From Muribaculaceae bacterium (GTDB taxonomy: Bacteria > Bacteroidota > Bacteroidia > Bacteroidales > Muribaculaceae), in contig VSPE01000001.1 in the NCBI GenBank assembly GCA_009775225.1, positions 124,001 to 188,000 on the forward strand: DNA of 64,000 nucleotides, written 5' to 3'. A program made the position numbers and the translations under genes. The notes under the pieces were generated by a model. That model searched no databases. It saw only the letters and a list, made by a program, of their open reading frames with translations, and was not told where the DNA came from. Positions 8,173 to 16,750 of this stretch are shown one piece after another. The first letter of the stretch is position 1; the number at the start of each line of letters is the position of its first letter.

Positions 8173-9822
8173 TTATTTATTGAGGGTACAGCCTTTGCAC
8201 TTTTCGTTAATCTGAGTGAAGAAGTCGTTGCCCTTGTCATCCACAAGGATGAATGCGGGGAAGTCTTCCACCTCGATTTTCCAGATAGCTTCCATGCCGA
8301 GTTCGGGATATTCGAGCAGCTCGACGCTCTTGATAGAGTTCTGGGCGAGAACTGCTGCTGGGCCGCCGATAGAGCCGAGATAGAAGCCGCCGTGCTTGTG
8401 GCAGGCGTCGGTCACGGCTTGGCTACGATTGCCCTTTGCAATCATTATCATGGAGCCGCCTGCGGTCTGGAACTGGTCGACATAGCTGTCCATACGGCCT
8501 GCAGTAGTGGGGCCGAATGAGCCCGAAGGCATGCCTGCGGGAGTCTTGGCGGGACCAGCGTAGTAGATGGGGTGGTCTTTGAGGTACTGCGGCATGGGCT
8601 CGCCATTGTCGAGGCGCTCTTTGATTTTAGCGTGAGCGATGTCGCGGCCTACAATTATTGTGCCTTTGAGCGACAGACGGGTCGACACGGGATATTTCGA
8701 CAGTTCGGCGAGAACTTCTGGCATGGGACGGTTGAGGTCGATTTTTACAACATCGCCTTCACCGGCCTTGCGGTATTCCTCGGGGATGAGTTCGCCGGGG
8801 TTGGTGTCAAGTTTTTCAATCCAAAGACCTTCGCGGTTGATCTTGGCTTTTACGTTGCGGTCGGCCGAGCAGCTTACGCCCATGCCGATGGGGCACGATG
8901 CACCGTGGCGGGGAAGGCGAATTACGCGAATGTCGTGAGCAAAATATTTGCCGCCGAACTGTGCGCCGAGGCCGAGCTCTTCGGCAGCTTTCTTTAGGGT
9001 TGCCTCAAGCTCAACATCGCGGAACGCGTGGCCGTACTCGTTGCCCTTGGTGGGCAGGGAGTCGTAGTATTTTACCGATGCTTTCTTCACTACCTCGAGG
9101 TTTTTCTCGGCGGAAGTGCCGCCGATTACGAAAGCGATATGGTAGGGAGGGCAGGCTGCAGTGCCGAGCGAACGCATCTTTTCAACGAGGAAAGGCACGA
9201 GCTTGGCAGGGTTTATAGTAGCCTTGGTCTCCTGATAGAGGTATGTCTTGTTGGCTGAGCCGCCGCCCTTGGCTACGAAGAGGAAGTGGTATTCGTCGCC
9301 TTCGGTGGCATGGATGTCAATCTGAGCAGGAAGGTTGCAGCCGGTGTTCACCTCGTCGTACATGGTGAGGGGTGCGTTCTGGCTGTAGCGGAGGTTATCG
9401 GTGGTGTAAGTGAGATATACGCCTTCCGAGATACGCTCTTCATCGTTGCAGCCGGTGAAGACACGCTGGCCTTTCTCTGCGTGGCAGATAGCTGTGCCGG
9501 TATCCTGGCAGAAGGGGAGCTGACCTTTGGCGGATACTTCGGCATTGCGCAGCATGGTCAGAGCCACAAACTTATCGTTCTGGCTTGCTTCAGGGTCGGC
9601 GAGTATTTTTGCCACCATTTCATTGTGCTCGCGGCGTAGCATGAAAGCGTTGTCGTGAGTAGCCTGACGCGAGAGCACGGTAAGTGCTTCGGGGTCTACG
9701 ACAAGAAATTCGTGGCCGCCCCAGTTCTCGGTGTGTACATAGTCGGAAGTGAGGTGATAGTACTCGGTGGTATCGGGGCCGAGAGGAAACATTTCCTGGT
9801 AATGAAACGGTTTTGTTGCCAT
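8173..9822 (-). CDS. Class I (4Fe-4S) fumarate hydratase
   Basis: This 549-residue protein matches the two-domain, iron-sulfur-dependent class I fumarase, which interconverts fumarate and malate in the cytoplasm. It is oxygen-sensitive and typical of anaerobes running reductive TCA steps to succinate. The cluster cysteines are visible in FCQDTGTA (near residue 105), GVSCSADRN (near 318) and GSMIMIAKGNRS plus the C-terminal beta-domain (PAGMPSGSFGPTTAGRMDSYVD). The protein ends with a CKGC pair near residue 542. The alpha and beta parts are fused in one chain, as in FumA/FumB. It has its own promoter (9859-9888) and terminator, so it is probably monocistronic. I leave the symbol empty because fumA and fumB cannot be told apart here. 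Confidence 0.95.
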   Translation of the reverse strand: MATKPFHYQEMFPLGPDTTEYYHLTSDYVHTENWGGHEFLVVDPEALTVLSRQATHDNAFMLRREHNEMVAKILADPEASQNDKFVALTMLRNAEVSAKGQLPFCQDTGTAICHAEKGQRVFTGCNDEERISEGVYLTYTTDNLRYSQNAPLTMYDEVNTGCNLPAQIDIHATEGDEYHFLFVAKGGGSANKTYLYQETKATINPAKLVPFLVEKMRSLGTAACPPYHIAFVIGGTSAEKNLEVVKKASVKYYDSLPTKGNEYGHAFRDVELEATLKKAAEELGLGAQFGGKYFAHDIRVIRLPRHGASCPIGMGVSCSADRNVKAKINREGLWIEKLDTNPGELIPEEYRKAGEGDVVKIDLNRPMPEVLAELSKYPVSTRLSLKGTIIVGRDIAHAKIKERLDNGEPMPQYLKDHPIYYAGPAKTPAGMPSGSFGPTTAGRMDSYVDQFQTAGGSMIMIAKGNRSQAVTDACHKHGGFYLGSIGGPAAVLAQNSIKSVELLEYPELGMEAIWKIEVEDFPAFILVDDKGNDFFTQINEKCKGCTLNK

Positions 9823-9858
9823 ATTATGTATTGTTGTTTGTCAGTTGATAGTTCAAGG

Positions 9859-9888
9859 CAAAGGTAGCAAATATCTTGATAACGGCAA
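9859..9888 (-). promoter_or_regulatory. Bacteroidetes-type promoter of fumarase
   Basis: On the minus strand, TTG at 9888-9886 and TACCTTTG at 9866-9859 are separated by 19 bases and lie about 35 bases before the fumarase ATG. The match to the -33/-7 pattern is strong. Confidence 0.7.
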
Positions 9889-9952
9889 AAAAAAAGCAAC
9901 ATCCCTTTTATGCAACCGAATTATTATATACCCACATGTTTACCACCTCAAA

Positions 9953-9990
9953 TAAAAAATCAGCGGCCGTGTCATCAGACACAGCCGCTG
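9953..9990 (-). terminator. Intrinsic terminator of the OmpA-family gene
   Basis: CAGCGGCCGTGTC (9961-9973) pairs with GACACAGCCGCTG (9978-9990) across a four-base loop with a single mismatch. On the minus strand this is followed by ATTTTTTATTTG. It lies 23 bases past the OmpA-family stop codon. Confidence 0.85.
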
Positions 9991-10013
9991 CAATGTGCTT
10001 ATATAAGATTTAA

Positions 10014-11237
10014 TTATTTAGCTTCTTCAATGGTTACAGCGCGGTCGAGAGCTACGCACTTTTCACCGAGGTCGCTGAGGTTACCGTTGTTGGTGGTAAC
10101 TTCGAGCTGGCCTTCGCTTACACCGTTGCGAACGAGGAGTTTCTGAACGCCTTCAGCACGGTTTTTGCGGAGTCGCATGTTGATGTTGTCGGAGCCGGTG
10201 TAGTTGTCAGCCCAGCCGGTAAGAACATACTTCTTGTCGGGGTTCTGGGTCATAACGTAGGCGATAGCTTTAACTACGCGCTGGTTTTCGCGGCTGAGGC
10301 GCGATACACCGATGGGGTAGTAAACAGTGGCGAGGGGGCCGTTGTTTTCAACCTTTGTCTCGACGGGGCGGCTGAGGCAGTCCTTGAGCTGAGCTTCGAG
10401 GTCGGCGATGCGGGCATCGGCGGCAGCGAGGCGAGCGCGAAGGGCGTCGCAGTTTTCGGGTTCGGGGCAAACGGGAACGACGGGAGCTGTCCAGTCGGTC
10501 TTGTTGAAGTTGTAAGTGAAGCCGAGGTAAGCCTGAGCAGAGAGGCCTTTCTTGTTCCAGCCCTTGCCGCCTTCGTTCTGAAGAGCGCTGAGGCCGCTGG
10601 CACGGAGGTCAAGAGAGATAGCGAAGTGCTTGCTTACGTTGAAGGTGTTGATAAGACCTGCACGGAGAGTCATGAGCTCGTGTTCGGTGTGCTTGAAGCC
10701 TTCGCTCTCGCCCTTGTCGTTGTAGTGACGGGTAAGGGTGAAGTATGCACCAGCACCTACGTATGCGGTAGCGTTGTATACGCGACCGGGCTTGTAGCCG
10801 CACCACCAGTTGGTGAGGTTAATCATAAGGTCGAATACCGGGCCGATTTCAGCATATTTGGTCTTTACGCGACCTGCTACTTCAGAGCCGGGGCCTTCAA
10901 AAGCACCAACATATTCGTGGCCGGTGGCGAGACCCTTGAGGCCGAGGTAGTTTACGCCGAAGCGGCCGCCGAATACGGGCGAAAACCACTTGCCGCCGTA
11001 AATCGAGGCAGCGGGCATGAAGCGGTCGGCTGCGTCGCGGTGTACACCCTGGGGTGCGATATAGAAGCTGGCGCCGCCTTCAACTGTAATGAACCAGTTG
11101 TCTTTCATGCGGTTGAGCAGTAAGCCTTGCGAAGGATCGGATACGTAGGTGATTTCCTGCGCAGCTTCCTGTGCTGCAAGACCTTGTACGCCCATGAAGA
11201 GCGCGCAAGCACATGCGATGAGTGAAGCTTTTTTCAT
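10014..11237 (-). CDS. OmpA-family outer-membrane protein
   Basis: This 407-residue protein has a signal peptide (MKKASLIACACALFMG... cleaved near GLAAQ). An N-terminal beta-barrel of about 230 residues follows, then a short linker rich in alternating helix (residues about 265-290, ARLAAADARIADLEAQL) and a C-terminal OmpA peptidoglycan-binding domain (TGWADNYTGSDNINMRLRKNRAEGV near residue 345-370). Such proteins anchor the outer membrane to peptidoglycan and are among the most abundant Bacteroidales porins. The barrel and OmpA domain order is standard. It is followed by a strong terminator, and I see no other gene in the same unit. The 150 bases upstream are AT-rich and probably hold its promoter, but no clear -33/-7 pair was found. 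Confidence 0.92.
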   Translation of the reverse strand: MKKASLIACACALFMGVQGLAAQEAAQEITYVSDPSQGLLLNRMKDNWFITVEGGASFYIAPQGVHRDAADRFMPAASIYGGKWFSPVFGGRFGVNYLGLKGLATGHEYVGAFEGPGSEVAGRVKTKYAEIGPVFDLMINLTNWWCGYKPGRVYNATAYVGAGAYFTLTRHYNDKGESEGFKHTEHELMTLRAGLINTFNVSKHFAISLDLRASGLSALQNEGGKGWNKKGLSAQAYLGFTYNFNKTDWTAPVVPVCPEPENCDALRARLAAADARIADLEAQLKDCLSRPVETKVENNGPLATVYYPIGVSRLSRENQRVVKAIAYVMTQNPDKKYVLTGWADNYTGSDNINMRLRKNRAEGVQKLLVRNGVSEGQLEVTTNNGNLSDLGEKCVALDRAVTIEEAK

Positions 11238-11389
11238 AGAGTTTAGCTGTTATTTATTAAATATGTAGTTTCGTTCGTGGATTTTGAGTGCGCTAAATTA
11301 CAACAATTTTTTGATTTGATAACTTAAAATCTATAAAATTCTTTAAAGGTTGTGCTATTTTTAACATTTTGCGGCACTCTTATGTTCGC

Positions 11390-13426
11390 TCAGCGGCCGA
11401 GAAAAATCTTGATGTTATTAAAGATGTTGTCGGCTGTAAATCCGAATTTTTCATCAAGCACCTTATACGGAGCCGAAGCGCCGAAGCGGCTCAGTCCGTA
11501 AACTTCGCCTGTAAATCCTGAGAGCATCTTAAGCGACACGGGCAGACCGGCGCTGCAGCCGTACTGAGGTACTCCGGCAGGCAAAACTTCCATGCGGTAG
11601 GCTTCGGGCTGGCGGTTGAAGAGGCCGATAGAGGGTACTGACACTACCGATGCTTTGATGCCGTCGGCTTCGAGCATGGCGGCTACCTCGCACATAAGGG
11701 ATACTTCCGAGCCGTTGGCTACAAGTATTACATCGGGTGTGCCTTCGGGGCGCACTACTGTGTAGCCGCCGCGTTCGGCGCCGAGAGCGGCTTCGGCACG
11801 TGTGGTGCCGGCGGGAGCGGGGAGGTCTTTTATATCCTGGCGGCTGAGTATGAGGGCCGTTGGCGAGCATTTGTTCTCCATGGCCATTTTGTAGGCCACC
11901 GATGTCTCGGCGGCGTCGGCCGGACGGATTACGAGGATTGCGGGGTTGCCGCTGAAGTTGTCCATGCTTTCGAGAAGGCGCAGCTGTGCCTCCTGCTCTA
12001 CAGGCTCGTGTGTGGGGCCGTCTTCGCCTACGCGGAAGGCGTCATGCGTCCAGATGTATTTTACGGGCAGCTCCATGAGCGAGGCGAGGCGCACGGCTGG
12101 CTTCATGTAGTCTGAGAATACGAAGAATGTGCCGCAGGCGCATGTCACGCCGCCGTGGAGGGCTATGCCGTTCATGATTGCCGCCATTGTAAGCTCGGCC
12201 ACACCTGCCTGCAGGAAGGCTCCGCTGAAGTCGCCTCGGGTAAAGGCGTGTGTCTTTTTAAGGAAGCCGTCGGTCTTGTCTGAGTTGGCAAGGTCGGCCG
12301 AAGATACTATCATGTTGCCAACCTTCTCGGCAAGTACGCCGAGCACGTCGGCCGAAGCCTGGCGTGTGGATGTGTCGGCCTTGTGTATGATTGCGGTGTA
12401 GTCGATGTTGGGGAGCACTCCTTCGAGGTATCCTTTCAGCTCGAGGGCGAGGGCCGGATTGGCTTCTGCCCATTCGTTGTATTCGCGGCGGCGGTTTGCT
12501 ACAATCTTGCGCAGCTCTTCGCGTCGGTCATCATAGAGTTTCTTGGCTTCGGGGAATATCTGCCAGGGGTTCTCGGGGTCGCCTCCGAGGTTGCGTACTG
12601 TGGCGGCGTAGTCGGCACCGCTCTTGCTCAGGGGCTGGCCGTGGGTAGAACATTGGCCTTCGAAATTTTCGCCGTCGGCTTTTACGGCGCCTTTGCCCAT
12701 CACCGTATGGCCGATAATGAGGGTCGGCTTTTCCTGTTCGGCTTCGGCCGAGCAAATTGCTTTTGCAATTTCTTCGGGGTCGTTGCCGTTGATTTCAATT
12801 ACGTTCCAGTGCCATGCGCGGTATTTGGCGGCATAGTCCTCGGTGTCTACGGCGTCTACCATAGTGGAGAGCTGCACTTTGTTGCAGTCGTAGAACATGA
12901 TGAGGTTTGACAGTCCGAGGTAGCCGGCTATGCGGCCTGCACCCTGCGATATTTCTTCCTGAATACCGCCATCGGAAATGAAAGCGTAGGTTTTGTGAGC
13001 CACCACGTTGCCGAAGCGGGCCTGGAGGAAGCGTTCTGCTATCGCACAGCCTACAGCCATGGTGTGTCCTTGGCCGAGGGGGCCGGAGGTGTTTTCAACA
13101 CCGCGCTCGGGGTCGTGCTCGGGGTGTCCGGGAGTTACGGAACCCCACTGGCGGAATTGTTGCAACTCATCGGTTGTGTAGCGGCCGGTGAGAGCCAGGG
13201 CCGAATAGAGCATCGGCGACATGTGGCCGGGGTCGAGGAAGAACCGGTCGCGTGCGAACCATGTAGCGTCGTCGGGGTCGCTCACAAGGAAGCGCGAGAA
13301 AAGCACATTTACGAAATCGGCTCCGCCCATAGCGCCGCCGGGATGTCCTGATTTGGCTTTTTCAACCATAGATGCGGCCAGAATACGGATGTTGTCGGCC
13401 GCGCGAGTCAGGGTTTTGCTGTCCAT
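11390..13426 (-). CDS. tkt: Transketolase
   Basis: This 678-residue protein starts MDSKTLTRAADNIRILA. It carries the thiamine-diphosphate region (KSGHPGGAMGGADF near residue 25; SDGGIQEEISQGAGRIAGY near residue 150; FYDCNKVQLS). The pyrimidine-binding domain (FVFSDYMKPAVRLASLM; HDAFRVGEDGPTHEPVEQ near residue 470) and C-terminal transketolase domain (VLPAGVPQYG) follow. The enzyme moves two-carbon units between sugar phosphates in the non-oxidative pentose phosphate pathway. Length is typical of the full-size enzyme. A well-formed promoter lies at 13453-13483, back to back with the plus-strand CotH promoter. Confidence 0.96.
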   Translation of the reverse strand: MDSKTLTRAADNIRILAASMVEKAKSGHPGGAMGGADFVNVLFSRFLVSDPDDATWFARDRFFLDPGHMSPMLYSALALTGRYTTDELQQFRQWGSVTPGHPEHDPERGVENTSGPLGQGHTMAVGCAIAERFLQARFGNVVAHKTYAFISDGGIQEEISQGAGRIAGYLGLSNLIMFYDCNKVQLSTMVDAVDTEDYAAKYRAWHWNVIEINGNDPEEIAKAICSAEAEQEKPTLIIGHTVMGKGAVKADGENFEGQCSTHGQPLSKSGADYAATVRNLGGDPENPWQIFPEAKKLYDDRREELRKIVANRRREYNEWAEANPALALELKGYLEGVLPNIDYTAIIHKADTSTRQASADVLGVLAEKVGNMIVSSADLANSDKTDGFLKKTHAFTRGDFSGAFLQAGVAELTMAAIMNGIALHGGVTCACGTFFVFSDYMKPAVRLASLMELPVKYIWTHDAFRVGEDGPTHEPVEQEAQLRLLESMDNFSGNPAILVIRPADAAETSVAYKMAMENKCSPTALILSRQDIKDLPAPAGTTRAEAALGAERGGYTVVRPEGTPDVILVANGSEVSLMCEVAAMLEADGIKASVVSVPSIGLFNRQPEAYRMEVLPAGVPQYGCSAGLPVSLKMLSGFTGEVYGLSRFGASAPYKVLDEKFGFTADNIFNNIKIFLGR

Positions 13427-13452
13427 AATTATGTGTTATGTATATTTTGCTT

Positions 13453-13483
13453 CAAAGTTACAACGAATATTTTTCTCGGCCAA
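13453..13483 (-). promoter_or_regulatory. Promoter of transketolase
   Basis: On the minus strand, TTG at 13483-13481, a 20-base spacer and TAACTTTG at 13460-13453 match the -33/-7 pattern 27 bases before the tkt start. Confidence 0.7.
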
Positions 13484-13500
13484 ATTTATTATATTGTGCT

Positions 13501-13529
13501 TTGTCATTGAGTCAAAATTGTTATCTTTG
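13501..13529 (+). promoter_or_regulatory. Promoter of the split CotH gene
   Basis: TTG (13501-13503), an 18-base spacer and TATCTTTG (13522-13529) lie 31 bases before the ATG at 13561. It is divergent from the transketolase promoter, with the two sets only about 18 bases apart. Confidence 0.65.
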
Positions 13530-13560
13530 TCCCTGTTTTGTGATTCTTAAATTAATACAC

Positions 13561-13929
13561 ATGAGAAAAATTGTATCATTACTTATTTTTACTGTAGCTT
13601 CCGTACTGGGTTGTATGGCACAGGAGCTGCCCGAGCTTTACCTGCGTGGTTCTGTCAACGGCTGGGATGCCTCAGAGCAATATCGGTTTAGCCGCGACGG
13701 AAACACCTATACCCTTCATCTCGACCATTTCGAAGGCAATTTCAAGATTGCCGAGGCCGATTGGGGCGGCATAGAATACGGTGCCGACACCCCTGGCGAC
13801 AATCAGCTCAATGTAGTGGCCGGCTCGTATCCCATGAAGCGCGCCGGCGGTAAGAACTATGCCTGCGAAGGTCTCGACGACGTCACGTTCTCCTTCGATT
13901 ATGTGGAAAATGAAAATCTGATTTTATAA
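13561..13929 (+). CDS. N-terminal fragment of frameshifted secreted CotH protein (SusE/F-like module)
   Basis: This 122-residue reading frame starts MRKIVSLLIFTVASVLGCMAQ, a signal peptide with a likely cleavage after the AQ (no good lipobox context after the cysteine). It continues as one beta-sandwich module (LYLRGSVNGWDASEQYRF ... GNFKIAEADW) resembling the carbohydrate-binding-like modules of SusE/SusF. The module is similar to the first module of the protein at 37354. The frame stops at a TAA (13927-13929), while the CotH domain continues without a gap in the +1 frame. Removing one T from the four-T run at 13922-13925 joins them as ...ENLIYKVVAKAVPAEG. I therefore read this as the 5' part of one broken gene (13561-15409). 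The truncated product alone would be a secreted single-module protein. Confidence 0.85.
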   Translation: MRKIVSLLIFTVASVLGCMAQELPELYLRGSVNGWDASEQYRFSRDGNTYTLHLDHFEGNFKIAEADWGGIEYGADTPGDNQLNVVAGSYPMKRAGGKNYACEGLDDVTFSFDYVENENLIL

Positions 13930-13933
13930 GGTT

Positions 13934-15409
13934 GTGGCCAAGGCTGTTCCTGCCGAGGGGATATCGGGCACTCTCCCCGTGCTGTATATAAATGTATATA
14001 CCGATGCCACGCATGCCGCTTTAGAAAATGAGATTATAAGCCGCGACCTCGCCCACAAGAATTATTTCACCGAAGCCGAATACTGGCTCGACCTCAACGG
14101 CTGCGAATGGATGGCTGCCGAAGGTGCTCAGAGCATTGGTTCTGCCGAAGCTCCCTTTCCTCTTCAGATTAAGGCTCGAGGCAACTGGACACGTATCGGC
14201 TTCTCCAAAAAGCCGTTCAAACTCAAACTCGACTCCAAGCAGAAGTTGCTCGGCCTTACCAAGAGCAAGCATTTCGCTCTCATCGCTCATGCCGACGACG
14301 ATAAAGGCTATCTCAAGAATTTTACAGGCTTCAACCTCGGCAAGCGTATTGGGCTGCCGTGGACACCTGCCGCTCAGCCTGTCGAGGTGGTGATAAACGG
14401 CAATTATCGCGGTCTTTACTTCCTCACCGAGTCAATTCGCGTGGAAGAGAAGCGCGTGAACATAACCGAACTCGACGACCTTGCAAACGACCCCGCACTC
14501 TGCTCCGGCGGCTATCTCGTAGAGCTTGACAACTACGATGAAGATAACCAGATACGCATGGAGGAGAAGACTTGCGTGGGTGGGTACACCGATATGCTGA
14601 GAGTTACTTTCGACACTCCCGAAGAGTATTCGGAGCTTCAGCTGCGTTTCATAACCGACCAGTTTACGGCTATGAACGACGCTGTCGGCGACTGCAGCGA
14701 TGTGCTATGGAGCTATCTTGACCTTGACGATGCTGCACGATACTATATTGTGGAAGAGATAATATCGCATGTCGAGGCATATCACGGCTCAACCTACCTG
14801 TTCCGCGACCGTGGCGAAGGTCAAAAATGGCATTTCTCTCCTCTGTGGGACTGCGGCAACGCTTTCAACGGCCCCTCCGACGACTTTTTCTACAATCATG
14901 CTCCATATGGAAGCACCTGGATTGCTTCGATGCGTGCCAATAAGCGCTTCAACGACAAGGTGCGCGAGACATGGCTGTGGTTCATGCAGAACGGTTTCAA
15001 CGGCCTGTACGACGATATCGACGCATACGTGAGTCATCTTGAGGAAGCCGCCAAGGCCGACCGTCGCCGCTGGGAGCACGAACCTGCTCCCAACGGAGGT
15101 CAGCCAGTGTGCGACAACACCGACATGCAGGGACGCAAGCAAGCTGTATTGCAGCATCTCCAGGCCAAAATCAACTGGCTCAAAAGCTCTTTCGGAGACT
15201 GGAACAACGGTACCTATTCCGAGCCGGCCCGCGACACAACCCCTGCCGCCGAACTGCCCGAATATGTAAGCAGCGGTGTGGAGAATGTGGTGATAGAGGC
15301 TCCCGTACAGGAAGGCTCCGATACATATTATGACCTGCTCGGCCGCCCGGTGGCAAATCCGGCCACTGGCATTTATGTTCGGAACAATGCACTGATATAT
15401 AAGAAATAA
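13934..15409 (+). CDS. CotH-type kinase-like domain, 3' part of the frameshifted gene
   Basis: This is a 491-codon frame opened by a GTG that is probably not a real start, because there is no signal peptide or ribosome site and the sequence continues the preceding frame. It contains the CotH domain: GTLPVLYINV, the KARGNWT strand (near residue 80), KKPFKLKLDSK, GLYFLTESIRV, HVEAYHGSTYLFRD and SPLWDCGNAF. CotH proteins are atypical protein kinases. From memory, bacterial homologues carry Asp in the NVDAYR-like motif, where this protein has Glu (codon 14774-14776), and Asp at WD (14849-14851), which is kept. The C-terminus (YYDLLGRPVAN...GIYVRNNALIYKK) resembles a T9SS sorting tail. Secretion of the whole protein needs the frameshift to be a sequencing error or bypassed. 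Confidence 0.88.
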   Translation: MAKAVPAEGISGTLPVLYINVYTDATHAALENEIISRDLAHKNYFTEAEYWLDLNGCEWMAAEGAQSIGSAEAPFPLQIKARGNWTRIGFSKKPFKLKLDSKQKLLGLTKSKHFALIAHADDDKGYLKNFTGFNLGKRIGLPWTPAAQPVEVVINGNYRGLYFLTESIRVEEKRVNITELDDLANDPALCSGGYLVELDNYDEDNQIRMEEKTCVGGYTDMLRVTFDTPEEYSELQLRFITDQFTAMNDAVGDCSDVLWSYLDLDDAARYYIVEEIISHVEAYHGSTYLFRDRGEGQKWHFSPLWDCGNAFNGPSDDFFYNHAPYGSTWIASMRANKRFNDKVRETWLWFMQNGFNGLYDDIDAYVSHLEEAAKADRRRWEHEPAPNGGQPVCDNTDMQGRKQAVLQHLQAKINWLKSSFGDWNNGTYSEPARDTTPAAELPEYVSSGVENVVIEAPVQEGSDTYYDLLGRPVANPATGIYVRNNALIYKK

Positions 15410-15433
15410 AGTTGTAGCGACTATTCTTATAAT

Positions 15434-15473
15434 AACATAACGGGGCCGTGCTTCTGCACGGCCCCGTTATGTT
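15434..15473. terminator. Bidirectional terminator between CotH and hflX
   Basis: A perfect 18-base stem (15434-15451 with 15456-15473, AACATAACGGGGCCGTGC) with loop TTCT separates the convergent CotH gene (plus) and hflX (minus). Its perfection and placement make a shared terminator very likely. Confidence 0.85.
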
Positions 15474-15490
15474 GTATATCGTTTCGGGTG

Positions 15491-16720
15491 TTACTCCTGT
15501 TCGTCGTAGTTCTGGTAGAGCAGGTCGTTGTAGGGGAAGCGGGCGAGGTGGATTTCGCGGGCCATGTCGTAGAGACGTCGTTTAAGCTCGTCGATATTGG
15601 TGCCTTTTTTAGCGGAGATAAACACACAGTTGTCGTTCATCTTCGCCATCCACGAAGCCTTAAGCTCGTCGAGAGTTATGTTGCAGCGCTCGCGCGGGGT
15701 AAGGTCGTCCTCGTCTTTGGGAGTGCAGGTGTAGGCGTCGATTTTGTTGAACACAAGCAGCATGGGCTTGTCGGCGCCGTCGCATACCTCGCGCAGAGTC
15801 TTGTCAACGACCTCAATCTGTTCCTCGAAGTTGGGATGCGATATGTCTACCACATGCACAAGAATATCGGCCTCGCGAACTTCGTCGAGCGTCGACTTGA
15901 ACGAGTCTACAAGGTGTGTGGGCAGTTTGCGGATAAAACCAACGGTGTCGGTGAGCAGGAAGGGGAGATTGTCTATCACCACCTTGCGGACAGTGGTGTC
16001 GAGGGTGGCGAAAAGCTTGTTCTCGGCGAACACTTCGCTCTTGCTCAGCACGTTCATAAGCGTCGATTTGCCGGCGTTGGTGTAGCCTACGAGTGCCACG
16101 CGGGTAAGTTTGCCGCGGTTTTTGCGCTGCACGGCCTTCTGCTTGTCGATAGCCCGAAGTTCTTCCTTAAGGCGCGATATGCGGTCGAGGATAATACGGC
16201 GGTCGGTTTCAATCTGTGTCTCACCGGGGCCGCGCATACCGATACCGCCTCGCTGGCGTTCGAGGTGTGTCCACATTCGAGTGAGTCGCGGCAGCAGGTA
16301 CTGGTACTGAGCCAGCTCCACCTGAGTCTTTGCGGCCGCCGTCTGGGCGCGTTTGGCAAATATATCGAGGATAAGGTTTGTGCGGTCGAGGATTTTCACG
16401 CCAAGCTCGCGCTCTATGTTGGCAACCTGCTTGGTGGAGAGGTCGTCATCAAAAATCACCATGGCAATGTCGCCGTCAGCTTCAATAAATGCCTTGATTT
16501 CTTCGAGCTTTCCCTTGCCTACAAAAGTGCGCGGGTTGGGGTAGTCGAGGCGTTGAGTCACGGTCTTTACGGCCTCGGCACCGGCAGTGTCGGCCAGAAA
16601 AGCCAGCTCGGAAAGATATTCGGCGGCTTTGGTTTCGTCTTGCCTGGGCGTGACGAGACCTACAAGTATGGCGCGCTCCGGTGTTGCGCTGTCAGATATG
16701 AGTGATTTCTTTTCTATCAT
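15491..16720 (-). CDS. hflX: Ribosome-associated GTPase HflX
   Basis: This 409-residue protein starts MIEKKSLISDSATPERAILVGL. It has the N-terminal HflX domain (residues about 18-190, with PNPRTFVGKGKLEEI and RGGIGMRGPGETQIETDRR), a coiled helical linker, and a G domain with GYTNAGKSTLMN (G1), DTVGFIRKLP (G3) and NKID (G4). HflX binds the 50S subunit and splits stalled or hibernating ribosomes. It lies 54 bases downstream of the acyl-CoA ligase on the same strand. The spacer contains the octamer-like CTAAACTC repeats noted at 16751. A strong bidirectional terminator follows it. Confidence 0.95.
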   Translation of the reverse strand: MIEKKSLISDSATPERAILVGLVTPRQDETKAAEYLSELAFLADTAGAEAVKTVTQRLDYPNPRTFVGKGKLEEIKAFIEADGDIAMVIFDDDLSTKQVANIERELGVKILDRTNLILDIFAKRAQTAAAKTQVELAQYQYLLPRLTRMWTHLERQRGGIGMRGPGETQIETDRRIILDRISRLKEELRAIDKQKAVQRKNRGKLTRVALVGYTNAGKSTLMNVLSKSEVFAENKLFATLDTTVRKVVIDNLPFLLTDTVGFIRKLPTHLVDSFKSTLDEVREADILVHVVDISHPNFEEQIEVVDKTLREVCDGADKPMLLVFNKIDAYTCTPKDEDDLTPRERCNITLDELKASWMAKMNDNCVFISAKKGTNIDELKRRLYDMAREIHLARFPYNDLLYQNYDEQE

Positions 16721-16750
16721 AGTATTCCGTGTCTTGGAATGTAGTATAAT

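Noticed and set aside
13921..13930. Programmed frameshifting in the first CotH gene
   Set aside because: There is no slippery heptamer, and no convincing stimulatory stem or internal Shine-Dalgarno at the right distance. An indel or sequencing error is simpler.
15488..16705. 405-codon plus-strand frame opposite hflX
   Set aside because: The real gene on the minus strand has all GTPase motifs; the plus-strand frame has none.
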